Numbered from the stretch's first letter, positions 46,884 through 57,267 are shown. The stretch is DNA of 59,582 nt from Tannerellaceae bacterium (GCA_021201295.1 JAJQFE010000043.1:1-59582), one strand, 5' to 3'. Notes: a model not told the origin generated them from the letters alone. A program made the numbers and translations.

Positions 46884-47876
46884 ATGAAACGCTTATTGAC
46901 CAGTTTAGCCTGTATATGTATTTGTTTACAGGGACTTTTTGCACAAAAGCCTGAACTAAGATTTAACAAAGAAGGAAAATTTAAAATTGTACAGTTTACA
47001 GACGTACATTTTATTTATGAAGATCCACGGTCCGATATTGCACTGGAAAGGATCAATGAAGTACTGGATAACGAGAAACCGGACCTGGTCCTCTTAACCG
47101 GAGATATCGTTTTCAGTAAACCTGTGGAACAGGGCATGCGAACCGTATTAGAGCAGGTCTCCAAACGGAATATCCCTTTTGGAGTAACCTTAGGAAACCA
47201 TGATGACGAGCACGACCTGTCCAGAGCAGAATTATTGGAACTAATACAAACCATTCCCTGTAATATCACTACCACAGCTCTGGGTATTTCCGGAGTAGGG
47301 AATTACATTGTACCTTTAAAATCTGCAATGGGTGATAAAGACGCCGCCATCCTCTACTGCCTGGATTCCCACGCCTACTCCTCTATTGAAGGAATAGAAG
47401 GATATGATTATATTAAATTTGACCAGATCCAATGGTACCGGGAAAACAGCAGGAGGTTCACACAAGCCAACGGCGGTATCCCTCTCCCATCCCTGGCCTT
47501 TTTCCATATCCCACTACCGGAATATAATCAGGCAGCAGCAGACGAACAGGCCATCCTGATCGGTACCCGGAAGGAAAAAGCCTGTGCACCCCAACTCAAC
47601 ACCGGGATGTTTGCAGCAATGAAAGAAAATAAAGATATTATGGGAGTATTTGTCGGACATGACCACGACTGCGATTACGTAGTCAACTGGAAAGGGATCC
47701 TGTTAGGATACGACAGATACACCGGAGGTAACACAGTATATAACAATCTGGGTAGTAACGGAGCAAGAATCATAGAGTTAACAGAAGGATCCACCAGCTT
47801 CAAAACCTGGATCCGTCTAAAAGATGATCAAACCATCCAACACGTCACCTACCCCGATGATTTTCTAAAGAAATAA
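46884..47876 (+). CDS. Secreted calcineurin-like metallophosphoesterase
   Basis: A 330-residue protein with signal peptide MKRLLTSLACICICLQGLFAQ and the metallophosphoesterase motifs QFTDVHF, LLTGDIVF, LGNHDDEH and VGHDHDCDYV, which supply the two-metal ligands. The ATG at 46884 gives the signal peptide; the in-frame ATG at 46839 lies inside murU. It belongs to the Icc/DHH-independent purple-acid-phosphatase-like group common in Bacteroidales; substrate unknown. Likely the last gene of the amgK-murU operon. Confidence 0.88.
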   Translation: MKRLLTSLACICICLQGLFAQKPELRFNKEGKFKIVQFTDVHFIYEDPRSDIALERINEVLDNEKPDLVLLTGDIVFSKPVEQGMRTVLEQVSKRNIPFGVTLGNHDDEHDLSRAELLELIQTIPCNITTTALGISGVGNYIVPLKSAMGDKDAAILYCLDSHAYSSIEGIEGYDYIKFDQIQWYRENSRRFTQANGGIPLPSLAFFHIPLPEYNQAAADEQAILIGTRKEKACAPQLNTGMFAAMKENKDIMGVFVGHDHDCDYVVNWKGILLGYDRYTGGNTVYNNLGSNGARIIELTEGSTSFKTWIRLKDDQTIQHVTYPDDFLKK

Positions 47877-47884
47877 AATTTAAT

Positions 47885-47995
47885 ACCACGCAGGTGAGAC
47901 AGATAAAGCAGATTTCCACAGATAGAAATTAAAAAATAATTAATTAATAATCAGTGGTCATCTTGTCTAATCTGTGTCATCTGTGCGCCATGTAT
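47885..47995. repeat. Degenerate intergenic dyad with CAGAT/ATCTG words
   Basis: Left side words GACAGATAAAGCAGATT and CCACAGATAG face AATCTGTGTCATCTGTG on the right, around an AT-rich centre. It separates the convergent metallophosphoesterase and PPDK_N genes and resembles low-complexity extragenic repeats seen across Bacteroidetes. Confidence 0.45.
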
Positions 47996-48008
47996 TCTTC
48001 CCGCTCCC

Positions 48009-50972
48009 CTATTTCTCTTCAGGTTTCAGCACCACACCTAAACTTTTCTTTCCATTCATTTTAACCACAATCGGTTCGTCAAAATGAACGTGCCGTAAAA
48101 AATTTGTATCCAGTTCCGCAGGTAATGCATTCAGGTAGGTTTCATCAAACCAGCCATCTCCTTTAAAAGGGTTGATCGTGAAATAGCCCACACCAAACGA
48201 AGTCAGGTTTTGAAAGAAGTGAGTGCCCTGGCTGGGATCTATCCGGTAGTTCTCTAACCCGCACTCCACAATTACCCGGGCATTACTGATATGGGGCCAC
48301 TTAACAGGAATACCTAACCAGGTATCACTACTCCCCCACCGTCCCGGTCCTACCAGCACATATCCGGTACCCTGTTCCGTAAACCGGCGGTTCAGTTTCT
48401 CTATTTCATAAGCAATCAACTGATTATTGGAAGAGTTGAAAGCCTCCGTTTTTACATACACAATATCCTGTACATCCGGGATAATCCCATGCCCCAGTAC
48501 ACTTTCAGAATATAACAGGTTTTCCGCCAGATCAATATTCGTCAGGTCTTCATCCATTACCTCTTTATTATCTACAATCGGACGGATCTGTAACAGATAA
48601 AAAGTCGCCGGTTTCGGATTATCCGGATGGATATTCATCGCAAATTCAATCTCTATGGGACGAACCATTTCACTTTGCCCAATCTGCAACACCTTATCCA
48701 GTGTCTCCGCCAACGGAAATACATCATGCTGCAAAATATTTACGAAAGACAGGATCTTCCGGCCACCCGGATAATACCCGTCCCGGATGATCTGATCATA
48801 CGGATCAAACGTAGAGACAATATACTTCAAAGAGCCATCCGCATTCGCATCTTTTAAGTTCAACTTCAACAAATTAAACGCATCATCCACAGAAAACTGC
48901 TCCGGTAAATGTTCCAGGTCCAATGCATAAAACCGGGTCTGGGTTTCCCGTAAAGCAAAATCCATAGAACTCATCTGCAAAATATTATGAGGGTGACGAG
49001 GAGAAAAACGAAGGGTTTGCCCGCCATCCACAATATATTTCCCCAACCCTAAAGCGATATTGGCAATCCCATCCTCCGCAGTTTCATTGCCAATCGGATA
49101 AAAATTCAACGAACGGGCCACACCGGAGACAGTCGGATAATAATGATGATGGTAAGCCGAACCGACCACTTCCTGCAGAACAATTGCCATCTTTTCCTGG
49201 TCAATGATATTGGAAGTAGCCGTCATATAAGCCTTACTATCCCGGTAAAAGACAGAAGCATACACCGCTTTGATCGCATCACTCACCATTCTCAGCATCT
49301 CATATTTATCCTCCTTTTTCGGAACCATATACGTGGAATAGATCCCGGCAAAAGACTGGTAATGGGAATCTTCCAGCAAACTGGACGAACGGACTGCCAG
49401 AGGCCCCTTCACCACATCAAAGAAAGCCATCAGGTCTTCAATCAAGGAGGAAGGCAGGCTGGCATGAAGGAAATATTTCAGGATACTGGCATCTTCTATA
49501 TCATTCAAAGCAACTGAATAGAGTTCATTCGTCTCCATAAACTCATCAAAAATATCCGTACAGATCACCACCGTTTTAGGGATCGTAACCAGAAAATTGT
49601 CCATATCCAGTTCCGGATGACGTTTGATCATAGTACCGATAAAAGCCAGTCCTCTCCCTTTACCTCCCAGAAAACCATTCCCGATACGGGCAAAGTTACT
49701 ATACTCATCAAACCGTTCCTTCTGATATACAGCAACCACTCCCGTATTCTTCATCCGGCGGTATTGCACGATCAGGTCAAAGATCAGTTTCCGGGCCTTA
49801 TCCATATCTTTATAATCACTGACATCCACATTCTTCAGCACCTCCGCAGGAGGAAACATAGCCCGTGAGTAGAAGAAACGGGAAAAATGATTCCGGGACA
49901 GGTGATAGATCAGCGACTCATCCGGAATCTGAAACACCTTCCGCTGAAGATCCTTCAGGTCTTTAATACGCATGATCTCCTGTTTGGTATGAGGATCTAA
50001 GATCACAAAATCACCAAAACCAAACCGTTCCATGATTTTCTTCTTCAGATCCTGCGGATAACTTTTGGAATTCTTATCTATAAAAGAAGCTTTCAATTCC
50101 CTGGCATAGATCATATTGGAACTTTCAGAAGACTCTAAGATAAAAGGAATAATCAAACCGGTCTTTCGGACATATTGCCCGAATTTATAACCGGCATACG
50201 GATCCTTCACTCCATTCCGCATAAAACTCATATCTGAAATGATTCCCAGCATATGATCCCTGTACTGGTCAAAGATCCGGACAGCCTCTTCATATGTCCT
50301 GGCTAATTTGATCTTGGGGCGGCCACGCATACGCAACGTCCGCTGGTGGTCATTCAATGCCTCTTTAGAGAACTCACGGCTTTGTTTCAGCACAAATTTA
50401 TAGAGGTAAGGCAAGGCGGAAGAATAAAACCGTATGGAATCCTCCACCAGCAAAATGATCTGCACACCTACACTTTCCGTATCATCCGGAGCATTCATCT
50501 TGTCCTCGATCAGTTTAATAATCGCCAGCAGCAACTCCGCATTCCCCAACCAACTGAAAATATAATCAATTGCACTCAGGTCCTCATCCGCCACCCATTT
50601 CGATACCTCTTTGGAAAAAGGAGTCAGCACCACAATAGGGATGGAAGGATAATGGATCTTGATTTCCTTGGCAGCCGCAAAGATATCCCGGTCATCCATA
50701 TTGGGCATACAGATAATCAGTTCAAAGTTCCGGTCTTTCAATTCAGCCAATGCCTCCTCTTTGGTAGTCACCTGCGTAAAACGAGGTGGATACCGGAGAC
50801 TTAACGCTGTGTATTCATTAAAGATCTGTTCATCCACCCGTCCGTCATCTTCCAGCATAAACGCATCATATTTCGTAGCGATCAGCAATACGTTAAATAT
50901 GCGCTTATTCATCAGGTTCGCAAACGGAGTGTCCCTGAACACAAGATCCTTATAGTCTGGTATACCGCTCAT
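48009..50972 (-). CDS. Receiver-like domains fused to a PEP/pyruvate-binding (PPDK_N) domain
   Basis: A 987-residue cytoplasmic protein. Residues about 25-155 resemble a degenerate receiver (cysteine where the phospho-acceptor should be, LIICMPNMDD). Residues about 171-300 resemble a second receiver that keeps the acidic pair VED (176-178) and an aspartate at IISDMSF (Asp247). A PPDK N-terminal ATP-binding domain follows (GGKGRGLAFI near 436-445; RSSSLLEDS near 529-537, FAGIYSTY). The swivelling phosphohistidine domain and the TIM-barrel domain of PpsA/PPDK are not visible, so it is not a normal PEP synthase. Large proteins of this kind occur in Bacteroidetes without a known function. It stands alone. 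Confidence 0.75.
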   Translation of the reverse strand: MSGIPDYKDLVFRDTPFANLMNKRIFNVLLIATKYDAFMLEDDGRVDEQIFNEYTALSLRYPPRFTQVTTKEEALAELKDRNFELIICMPNMDDRDIFAAAKEIKIHYPSIPIVVLTPFSKEVSKWVADEDLSAIDYIFSWLGNAELLLAIIKLIEDKMNAPDDTESVGVQIILLVEDSIRFYSSALPYLYKFVLKQSREFSKEALNDHQRTLRMRGRPKIKLARTYEEAVRIFDQYRDHMLGIISDMSFMRNGVKDPYAGYKFGQYVRKTGLIIPFILESSESSNMIYARELKASFIDKNSKSYPQDLKKKIMERFGFGDFVILDPHTKQEIMRIKDLKDLQRKVFQIPDESLIYHLSRNHFSRFFYSRAMFPPAEVLKNVDVSDYKDMDKARKLIFDLIVQYRRMKNTGVVAVYQKERFDEYSNFARIGNGFLGGKGRGLAFIGTMIKRHPELDMDNFLVTIPKTVVICTDIFDEFMETNELYSVALNDIEDASILKYFLHASLPSSLIEDLMAFFDVVKGPLAVRSSSLLEDSHYQSFAGIYSTYMVPKKEDKYEMLRMVSDAIKAVYASVFYRDSKAYMTATSNIIDQEKMAIVLQEVVGSAYHHHYYPTVSGVARSLNFYPIGNETAEDGIANIALGLGKYIVDGGQTLRFSPRHPHNILQMSSMDFALRETQTRFYALDLEHLPEQFSVDDAFNLLKLNLKDANADGSLKYIVSTFDPYDQIIRDGYYPGGRKILSFVNILQHDVFPLAETLDKVLQIGQSEMVRPIEIEFAMNIHPDNPKPATFYLLQIRPIVDNKEVMDEDLTNIDLAENLLYSESVLGHGIIPDVQDIVYVKTEAFNSSNNQLIAYEIEKLNRRFTEQGTGYVLVGPGRWGSSDTWLGIPVKWPHISNARVIVECGLENYRIDPSQGTHFFQNLTSFGVGYFTINPFKGDGWFDETYLNALPAELDTNFLRHVHFDEPIVVKMNGKKSLGVVLKPEEK

Positions 50973-51082
50973 ACATGTAAAACATTTAATTGGCTCAAAT
51001 GTAGGGATAATTTTTCAATAGGACTTCTTTCCGGCCAGATGTTAAAACCCCTACCTATAGATAACTTCTCAGCTTTTTTAGT

Positions 51083-51090
51083 TAAGTTTG
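51083..51090 (+). promoter_or_regulatory. Candidate -7 promoter box of the HTCS gene
   Basis: TAAGTTTG matches TAnnTTTG, 37 bp before the ATG at 51127. No convincing -33 box is seen. Confidence 0.5.
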
Positions 51091-51126
51091 TATGAAAGAA
51101 ACTCTATCATAAAATAACCTTATACC

Positions 51127-54100
51127 ATGATAACATTTTTCCGAACAGCCGGATGGATCACCCTTTTGCTCCTGTTCACCCTCCCTAACCATGCAGAATC
51201 GTTCAGACATATCTATACGGATAATGGCCTGAGTAGCCGTCGTGTCTACCAGGTAGAAAAAGATGGCACAGGTTTCGTCTGGTTTCTGACCTCTATGGGC
51301 ATAGACCGTTTCGACGGGACAGAGATCCGGCATTACCCGCTGGCAGGGATCAAAGAGGTCAAAGAGAATGTACTTCCTTTCAGCGTGATGACCTGTGACA
51401 CTAACCAGGGTCTCTGGCTCTCGTTACGGAATGGGAAAGTCTACTCCTACTCCCAAGAAAAAGATGAATTTCTCTTATCTATTGATCTGAATGAATATAG
51501 CTCCGGAAGCGATCCTGTGCTGAACCATATCTATTTTGACCACACCAACACCTTGTGGTTAGCTATCTCATCCGGTCTGTATACATTTGATTTGGAAAAC
51601 CGCAGGTTATACCTGGTGGAACAGTTTTCGGATGAAACCGTACATACTATTACCCAATTAAATGAGTTCTGCTATTTTGCCGGAACAAATCAACAGGTCT
51701 ATCAGATCACCCTGCCGGAAAAACCCGGGGAAGAAATAACAAAGAAGAAAATCGACCTTCCATTGCCTGTTAAAGTAGAGTCAATGTGTTTACATGACAC
51801 AGTGTTATATATAGGTACTTTCTCCCACAGTGCCTACCTGCTCGATACACATTCCGGGCACATCCGGTCATTAGCCCAGGTAATTCCGCAGGTTCTGGTT
51901 CGTACGATCAAAGCATCCAAAGACCACCAGATCCTTATCGGAACAGATGGCTCCGGACTGTACTGTCTGGATGCCTCCAGTCATCAGCTTATCAAACGGT
52001 ACTCCTCCCATGACGGAGGGATCCATGGCATATCCGGCAATACCATCTCTGACCTGTTGGTAGATGAGCGGAACCGCTTCTGGATCAGCACCTCTACTAA
52101 CGGAGTAAGTATACTGGATCCCCACACACCGGATATCCGGTGGAAAAGAAACGAAAGTGGCAACAATCAATCCCTCCTGTCAGACCATGTCAATGTGATC
52201 CTCGAAGATTCGGACGGAGACATGTGGTATGGGACCAACCACGGGATCAGCCTACACCTCACTAAAGAAAACCGCTGGACCCATTTTCTGCAGAGCCATC
52301 CGGATGAAATAGACCAGACCCCTGTCATATTAGCACTTTGTGAAGACCATGAAAAGAATATCTGGGCAGGAGGGTTCGGCACCGGAGGATGAAAAATCAA
52401 CAAACAAAAGCAATCCATTCAGCCGGTTCCCAGGAAAACAGCAGCATCAGATGAAGGATTGACCAGTGACTATATCTACGCCATCTACACAGATGGGACA
52501 TCCCTGTTTTTTGGAGGTATAGAAGGGGAATTAACCGCCTATCATCCCCGGACACAGACTTATACCTATTACCCGGTAGATTGTATCGGAGATATCCTGC
52601 CCGGGACAAATGAAACGTTACTATTAGCGACATGCGACGGATTAGCTATTATAAACAAAGAGACCCGGCAACTACAATGGTACAAAGAATTTGAAGGAGA
52701 AGAATTAGGCTGTGCAGTACGCAGCCTGTTGCAAGCCTCTCCCCGGGACTTGTTCCTGGCAACCGACGGAAAAGGCCTCATTCATCTGAATCCGGAAACA
52801 GGCCAATCCCGGCACATGACCTTTCATAAAGAATTTATTTCCCATTCCATCCAACAAATGGTAATGGATGCACAAGGAGACCTGTGGTTTAGCACAGACC
52901 AGAACTTATATCGTTTACACATAGCAAGCGGAGAAATCACCCATATGAACCCTATGTTAGGGATTCAAAGCGGTAATTTTAACCCCAGAGCCGCTTACCA
53001 AAAAAAGAACGGGCTTTTTGTCATAGGTACGGCAGATGGAGTCATGGAGTTTGATCCGACCTTTAACATGGATCAACCGGATAGCCCGCATCTGGTCTTT
53101 ACGGGATTGAGCCTCTTCCATCAACCGCTGGTAGCCGGCGAAGCATCCCCTTTAAAAAAGGCGATCAATGAGACATCCTCCCTGGAACTTTCCTATAACC
53201 AGAATTCCTTTTCTTTATCTTTTTCTTCCATTCAGTTCTCCTATCCCTGGCAAATAGAATATACCTGTAAATTAGAAGGATTTGACAAAGACTGGCATCC
53301 TGCCAGCCGGGAAAGAAGTGTCAGCTACACCAACCTGAAACCCGGGCACTACACCTTAAAAGTTAGGGCGATCAACCCCTATTCACCGGATCACTATGAC
53401 GAAAAAGAATTAGTAGTCCGGATCGGCAAACCCTTCTGGCAATCTGGATGGGCTTACCTGCTTTACAGTTGCCTGGTGACTTTAATTACCGTATTAAGTA
53501 TCCATTATATCCGGCATAAAAACAAAGAGAAAAAAACACAGGAAAAGATCCGTACATTTGTAGAAATAGCCCATAACATCCGCACCCCGATCAGCCTGAT
53601 TAAAGCTCCCCTCAGCGAGATAGAAAGTAGCGAACACCTGTCCGGAGCCGGCAAAAAGTTTCTGGCACTGGCCATGGCCAACACGGAAAAGCTGTTTACC
53701 ATGGTAACCGAACTACTGGATTTCCAGAAAGCAGAGTTAGGAAATAATGGATTATCCATTTCCGGACAGGAATTATACGGGTATATGCAGGAGAAGTTGA
53801 ATACATTCAATATTGCAGCCATCCGGAAAAACATCCTGTTCAATTTACAGGCAGACTTTGAAGACCTAACCGTAGGATTAGATGTAGAAAAAATGGATAA
53901 GATCCTCAACAATATCTTGTCTAATGCAGTAAAATATGCAAAAGAGGGTTCCATTACCATCGGGTTACGCCACACGGCAGAGACCTGGTCTGTGGAAATC
54001 AAAGATACCGGGATCGGTATTCCGGCAGCCGACCAGAAGAATCTGTTCCGGCAATTCTACCGGGCAGAGAATGCGATCCGGTCTGATGAAACAGGATCGG

Positions 54101-55047
54101 GAATTTGTCTCCTGCTTACCCGGAAACTGGTAGAGCTCCATCAGGGAACAATCACTTTTACCAGTACAGAAAATGTAGGTTCCTGCTTTTTGCTTACTTT
54201 CCCGAAATTCCCCTATGAAAAACCCGGTTCCCGGGAAGACATGGCAAGTGCCAGCCAGGAACAGGCAAACAATCCCCAGCCGGAAGAGACCGTATTAATC
54301 GTAGAAGATAGCAGGGACTTACGGGAATATCTGGCCGAAACCCTCCGGCAGGAGTATAAAATAATCAGTGCGGAAAATGCAGCCCAGGCACTTACTCTCT
54401 TAGAAACAATCAATCCGGATATTATTATTTCCGACATTATTATGCCGGGCATGCGGGGAGACGAGATGTGTCATATCATCAAAACGTCTATGGAAACAAG
54501 CCATATAGCAGTGATCCTGTTAACCGCCCTTCATGAAAAAGAAAATATTATTCAGGGACTGGAAAGCGGAGCAGATGATTATATCACCAAACCATTTGAT
54601 ACCACCGTCTTAAAAGCACGTATCCGGAATATCTTAGTCAATAAGAAAAAGCAAAGCCAGTGGATGTTATCCGAAAACTATACCCCGCAGGAGGCGGACT
54701 ACACCAACTCATTAGATAAAGAATTTTTAGACAAGGCTATTGAAGTAATCGAAAAAGAATTAGCCAACCCGGAATTCTCCATCAATGATTTCTGCCGTTC
54801 ACTGGGTATGAGCCGGACCTCTGTCTACAATAAAATCAAAAGCCTGACCGACCAGGAACCCAATGACTTTATCCGGATTATCCGGCTGAAAAAAGCGAAA
54901 GGACTATTAAGGAGCAAAAAATATAGTATTGCAGAAGTGTCCATGATGGTAGGGTTTTCCGACGCCAAATACTTTAGCACCAGCTTTAAAAAACAGTTTG
55001 GAGTAAGTCCCAGCAAAATCGATGAGCTAACTCCAAACGGACAGTAA
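51127..55047 (+). pseudogene. Hybrid two-component system regulator (HTCS), in-frame TGA
   Basis: One-polypeptide sensor-regulator of 1306 codons. Order: signal peptide, two seven-bladed Reg_prop propellers (about 25-700), Y_Y_Y domain (about 710-770), membrane helix (about 776-797), HisKA with phospho-accepting His816 (EIAHNIRTPISL), HATPase (about 900-1025), receiver with Asp1103 (IIISDIIMPGM), and AraC-type HTH (about 1200-1300). TGA at 52390-52392 (codon 422, after GFGTGG) splits the periplasmic sensor; the same frame continues to 55047. TGG would be the expected codon. It lies upstream of ROK, nagB, MFS and GH18 genes, so amino-sugar glycans are the likely signal. Confidence 0.9.
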
Positions 55048-55116
55048 ACGACTCCTGCACGCATCTATGCAGATGCCTAAGGACCCGTAAGTCCGTTTCT
55101 CAGGACAGCTAATTCA

Positions 55117-55204
55117 TTCAACCATGGTGTAATTAGTATTCAACCATGGTTGAATAGGTATTTAACCCGGGTGCAATAGGTATTTAACCATGGTTAAATA
55201 AGTT
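55117..55204. repeat. Four contiguous 22-bp repeats with palindromic cores
   Basis: Units at 55117-55138, 55139-55160, 55161-55182 and 55183-55204 abut without spacers. Unit 2 has the perfect 16-bp palindrome TTCAACCATGGTTGAA and unit 4 TTTAACCATGGTTAAA; units 1 and 3 keep one half-site and the centre (CCATGG or CCCGGG) but diverge in the other half. Between cores is an AT-rich AGGTA-like link. The 22-bp period is about two helical turns, so all centres face the same side of the DNA. The array lies between the HTCS and ROK genes. Confidence 0.9.
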
Positions 55205-55336
55205 AGCACCCATAGGTATCCCACTTATATCCCTTATCTTTCCGGTTAGCCCCCCTGATCATTTTTGTTATTTTCCTGCACCTGGAGAAAGGTTTAAAAT
55301 CTTTCAGGAATGGGTTTAAATCCTGCTAAATAGTGA

Positions 55337-55362
55337 GGTTTGAGAGATATCAAACCTTTTTT
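55337..55362 (+). terminator. Hairpin followed by T6, terminator or attenuator before the ROK gene
   Basis: GGTTTGA-GAGATA-TCAAACC followed immediately by TTTTTT. It lies 290 bp after the HTCS stop and about 80 bp before the ROK start, downstream of the 22-bp repeat array. It may end the HTCS transcript or act as an attenuator in a ROK leader. The remaining part of 55048-55440 has a small hairpin GCATCT-ATGC-AGATGC (55061-55076) and no gene. Confidence 0.6.
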
Positions 55363-55440
55363 GAGAGTAAACAAACCACCTATTAAGTGATCCTTATTAA
55401 TCTTGTAACCTGAATAAACACGAAAATCTAATCATAACGT

Positions 55441-56382
55441 ATGGAGACATATTTAGCTCTTGACTTAGGAGGAACCAAACTGCTGATAGGAGAAATGGAC
55501 CGACACGGAAATATTCTGAAATATAAAAAATATGATACAGGGTATTTTAACCAGCCGGCAGCCCTGGAGTTCATAAAAAAATCGCTGGACGATTATATTG
55601 CCACCGTAGGCTGGGTAGATAAAAAACCCAGGGCCATAGGGGTCGAGTTAATCGGCCGGGTAGATCCCCGGCAGAGTATCTGGTTGCAGATAGATCCCAA
55701 ACGGACCGATCCGATTCATCTGGCCAAAGAATTATCCGGAATATATGACATGCCCTGTTATATCGATAACGATGTCAAAAGTGCTACCCGGGCTGCGCAA
55801 TTATTTGGTTTTGGACGGATATCAGAGAACTTTATTTATATTAATGTAGGAACAGGGATCGCCGCCGGGTTTGTAGTGAATGGGAAGCAGATCAGAGGCA
55901 GTCATTTCAATGTCGGAGAAGTAGGACATACCCAGGTAGGGGTAAATATCGGTATTCCCTGCGGATGCGGCCGGATGGACTGCGTAGAGTTGATTGCATC
56001 CGGGATTGGGTTTGACCGTTCCGCACGTTTGTTGAAAGATCAGTATCCTACCCAACTCCATATTCCGGAAGACCTGGCCGACTGGGTAGAGGTCAAAGAG
56101 GTCTTCAACCTGAGCCGGGAAGGAGATCCGTTATGTTCCCGGTTAGTGGAGAATGCTTCGCAAGCATTAGCCAACCTGATCATGAATCTGGTCAGGGTCA
56201 GCGATCCGGATACTGTGGTGTTAGGGGGAGGCATTGTGTCCGATGGGTATATCCATACAAAAGTAGTAGAGAAACTCAACCCCACTACCATCCGTTTCGT
56301 CAAAAACGGGGTGGTACTCACCAAACTCAACCCCGACTTCATCGGCCTGATCGGTACAGGAGCATTAGCCATGAAGGAATAA
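55441..56382 (+). CDS. ROK-family sugar kinase
   Basis: A 313-residue ATP-dependent sugar kinase or ROK regulator without an HTH, so a kinase. ATP motif DLGGTK at residues 8-13, the substrate segment IDNDVKSA (108-115), catalytic region GTGIAAGFVVNG, His163 and the zinc motif CGCGRMDC (174-181). Context with nagB, an MFS carrier and GH18 suggests phosphorylation of N-acetylglucosamine, N-acetylmannosamine or glucose; family alone does not fix it. It lies downstream of the repeat array and hairpin. Confidence 0.87.
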   Translation: METYLALDLGGTKLLIGEMDRHGNILKYKKYDTGYFNQPAALEFIKKSLDDYIATVGWVDKKPRAIGVELIGRVDPRQSIWLQIDPKRTDPIHLAKELSGIYDMPCYIDNDVKSATRAAQLFGFGRISENFIYINVGTGIAAGFVVNGKQIRGSHFNVGEVGHTQVGVNIGIPCGCGRMDCVELIASGIGFDRSARLLKDQYPTQLHIPEDLADWVEVKEVFNLSREGDPLCSRLVENASQALANLIMNLVRVSDPDTVVLGGGIVSDGYIHTKVVEKLNPTTIRFVKNGVVLTKLNPDFIGLIGTGALAMKE

Positions 56383-56387
56383 GGAGT

Positions 56388-56480
56388 TAAAGGAGTCAAG
56401 GAGTTAAGTAGTCTAGTTTCTACTCACTCCTTAACTCCTAAGGAGCGGAGCGACTGATAACTCTTTTGACTACTAAAAAT
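56388..56480 (-). repeat. Intergenic repeat element, copy B
   Basis: Shares an exact 35-bp block (56427-56461) in inverted orientation with copy C (58589-58623). Both copies also carry GGAGTTAAGGAG/CTCCTTAACTCC words and a terminal GTAGTC-like sequence, and can fold on themselves. It separates ROK and nagB. Confidence 0.8.
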
Positions 56481-56500
56481 CAACCATCAATAAAACAGAT

Positions 56501-57235
56501 ATGAAACTAAACATTACCATTGCAAAGAACGAAGAGGAATTTGACAGAATAGCTGCCTGGCGTATTATTACGGCTATGCTTACCAACCCAAAAGCGGTGA
56601 TCGGTTTATCCACAGGACAGACCACCAAAAATATGCACGCTATTGTAAGTGATATTTATCGCCAGTATCCTTTTGATATCTCCGGCATTACCCTGTTCAA
56701 TGTGGATGAATTAACCAATTTACCCCGTGAATATAAAGGAGCCTGTTATACCATGATCAAAGACCAGATTGCCGGGCCTTTAGGGATTAAGGAAGAAAAC
56801 TTTATTATGCCTCCTACCCTGTCCGATGACTTTGCCCGGGAAGCCGCTATTTTCCAGCAGGCGTTAGAAGACCGTGGCGGGATTGATCTGCAAATGCTGG
56901 GATTAGGGACTAACGGACATATTGGTATTAACCAACCGGGCACTCCGTTTGAAAGTGAAACCTGGGTGTCTCCTATGGATCCGGACTTTGAAAAAAGGGT
57001 AAGGGAAGAGACGAATACTCCACCGGATCATGAACTGGGCGGACTGACCTTAGGGATCAAAAACATCATGCATTCCCGTAAGATCGTACTGATCGCCAAA
57101 GGGGAACATAAAGCTGCCATCGTCCGGCAGATGGTAGCAGGGCCCGTAACGACTGATATTCCGGCTTCTGTCCTTCAGTTGCATCCGAACTGTGAGTTCC
57201 TGCTGGATGCAGATGCGGCAAAATATATTGTTTAA
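56501..57235 (+). CDS. nagB: NagB-family glucosamine-6-phosphate deaminase
   Basis: Predicted to convert glucosamine-6-phosphate to fructose-6-phosphate and ammonia. The 244-residue protein has the phosphate loop GLSTGQT (35-41), FNVDEL with the catalytic-type Asp69, and LGLGTNGHIGINQPGTPF (133-150) with His140. Relative to E. coli NagB, Asn138 replaces Asp141 (also seen in Bacillus-type enzymes) and Gln145 replaces the usual Glu148, which is unusual. It may act on galactosamine-6-phosphate or be altered in activity. Flanked by inverted repeat copies B and C together with the MFS gene. Confidence 0.85.
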   Translation: MKLNITIAKNEEEFDRIAAWRIITAMLTNPKAVIGLSTGQTTKNMHAIVSDIYRQYPFDISGITLFNVDELTNLPREYKGACYTMIKDQIAGPLGIKEENFIMPPTLSDDFAREAAIFQQALEDRGGIDLQMLGLGTNGHIGINQPGTPFESETWVSPMDPDFEKRVREETNTPPDHELGGLTLGIKNIMHSRKIVLIAKGEHKAAIVRQMVAGPVTTDIPASVLQLHPNCEFLLDADAAKYIV

Positions 57236-57267
57236 TTTTTTACCTTTTTATCTAATACCATTTCCAT

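Noticed and set aside
48009-50972. Phosphoenolpyruvate synthase
   Set aside because: Only the nucleotide-binding domain is recognisable; the phosphohistidine swivel and PEP-binding barrel motifs are not found.
22829-52392. Stop-codon recoding or selenocysteine/pyrrolysine
   Set aside because: Three different stop codons are involved, the expected residues are Gln or Trp, and no recoding element is seen.
55117-55204. CRISPR array
   Set aside because: The 22-bp units abut with no spacers and vary in sequence; no cas genes are present.
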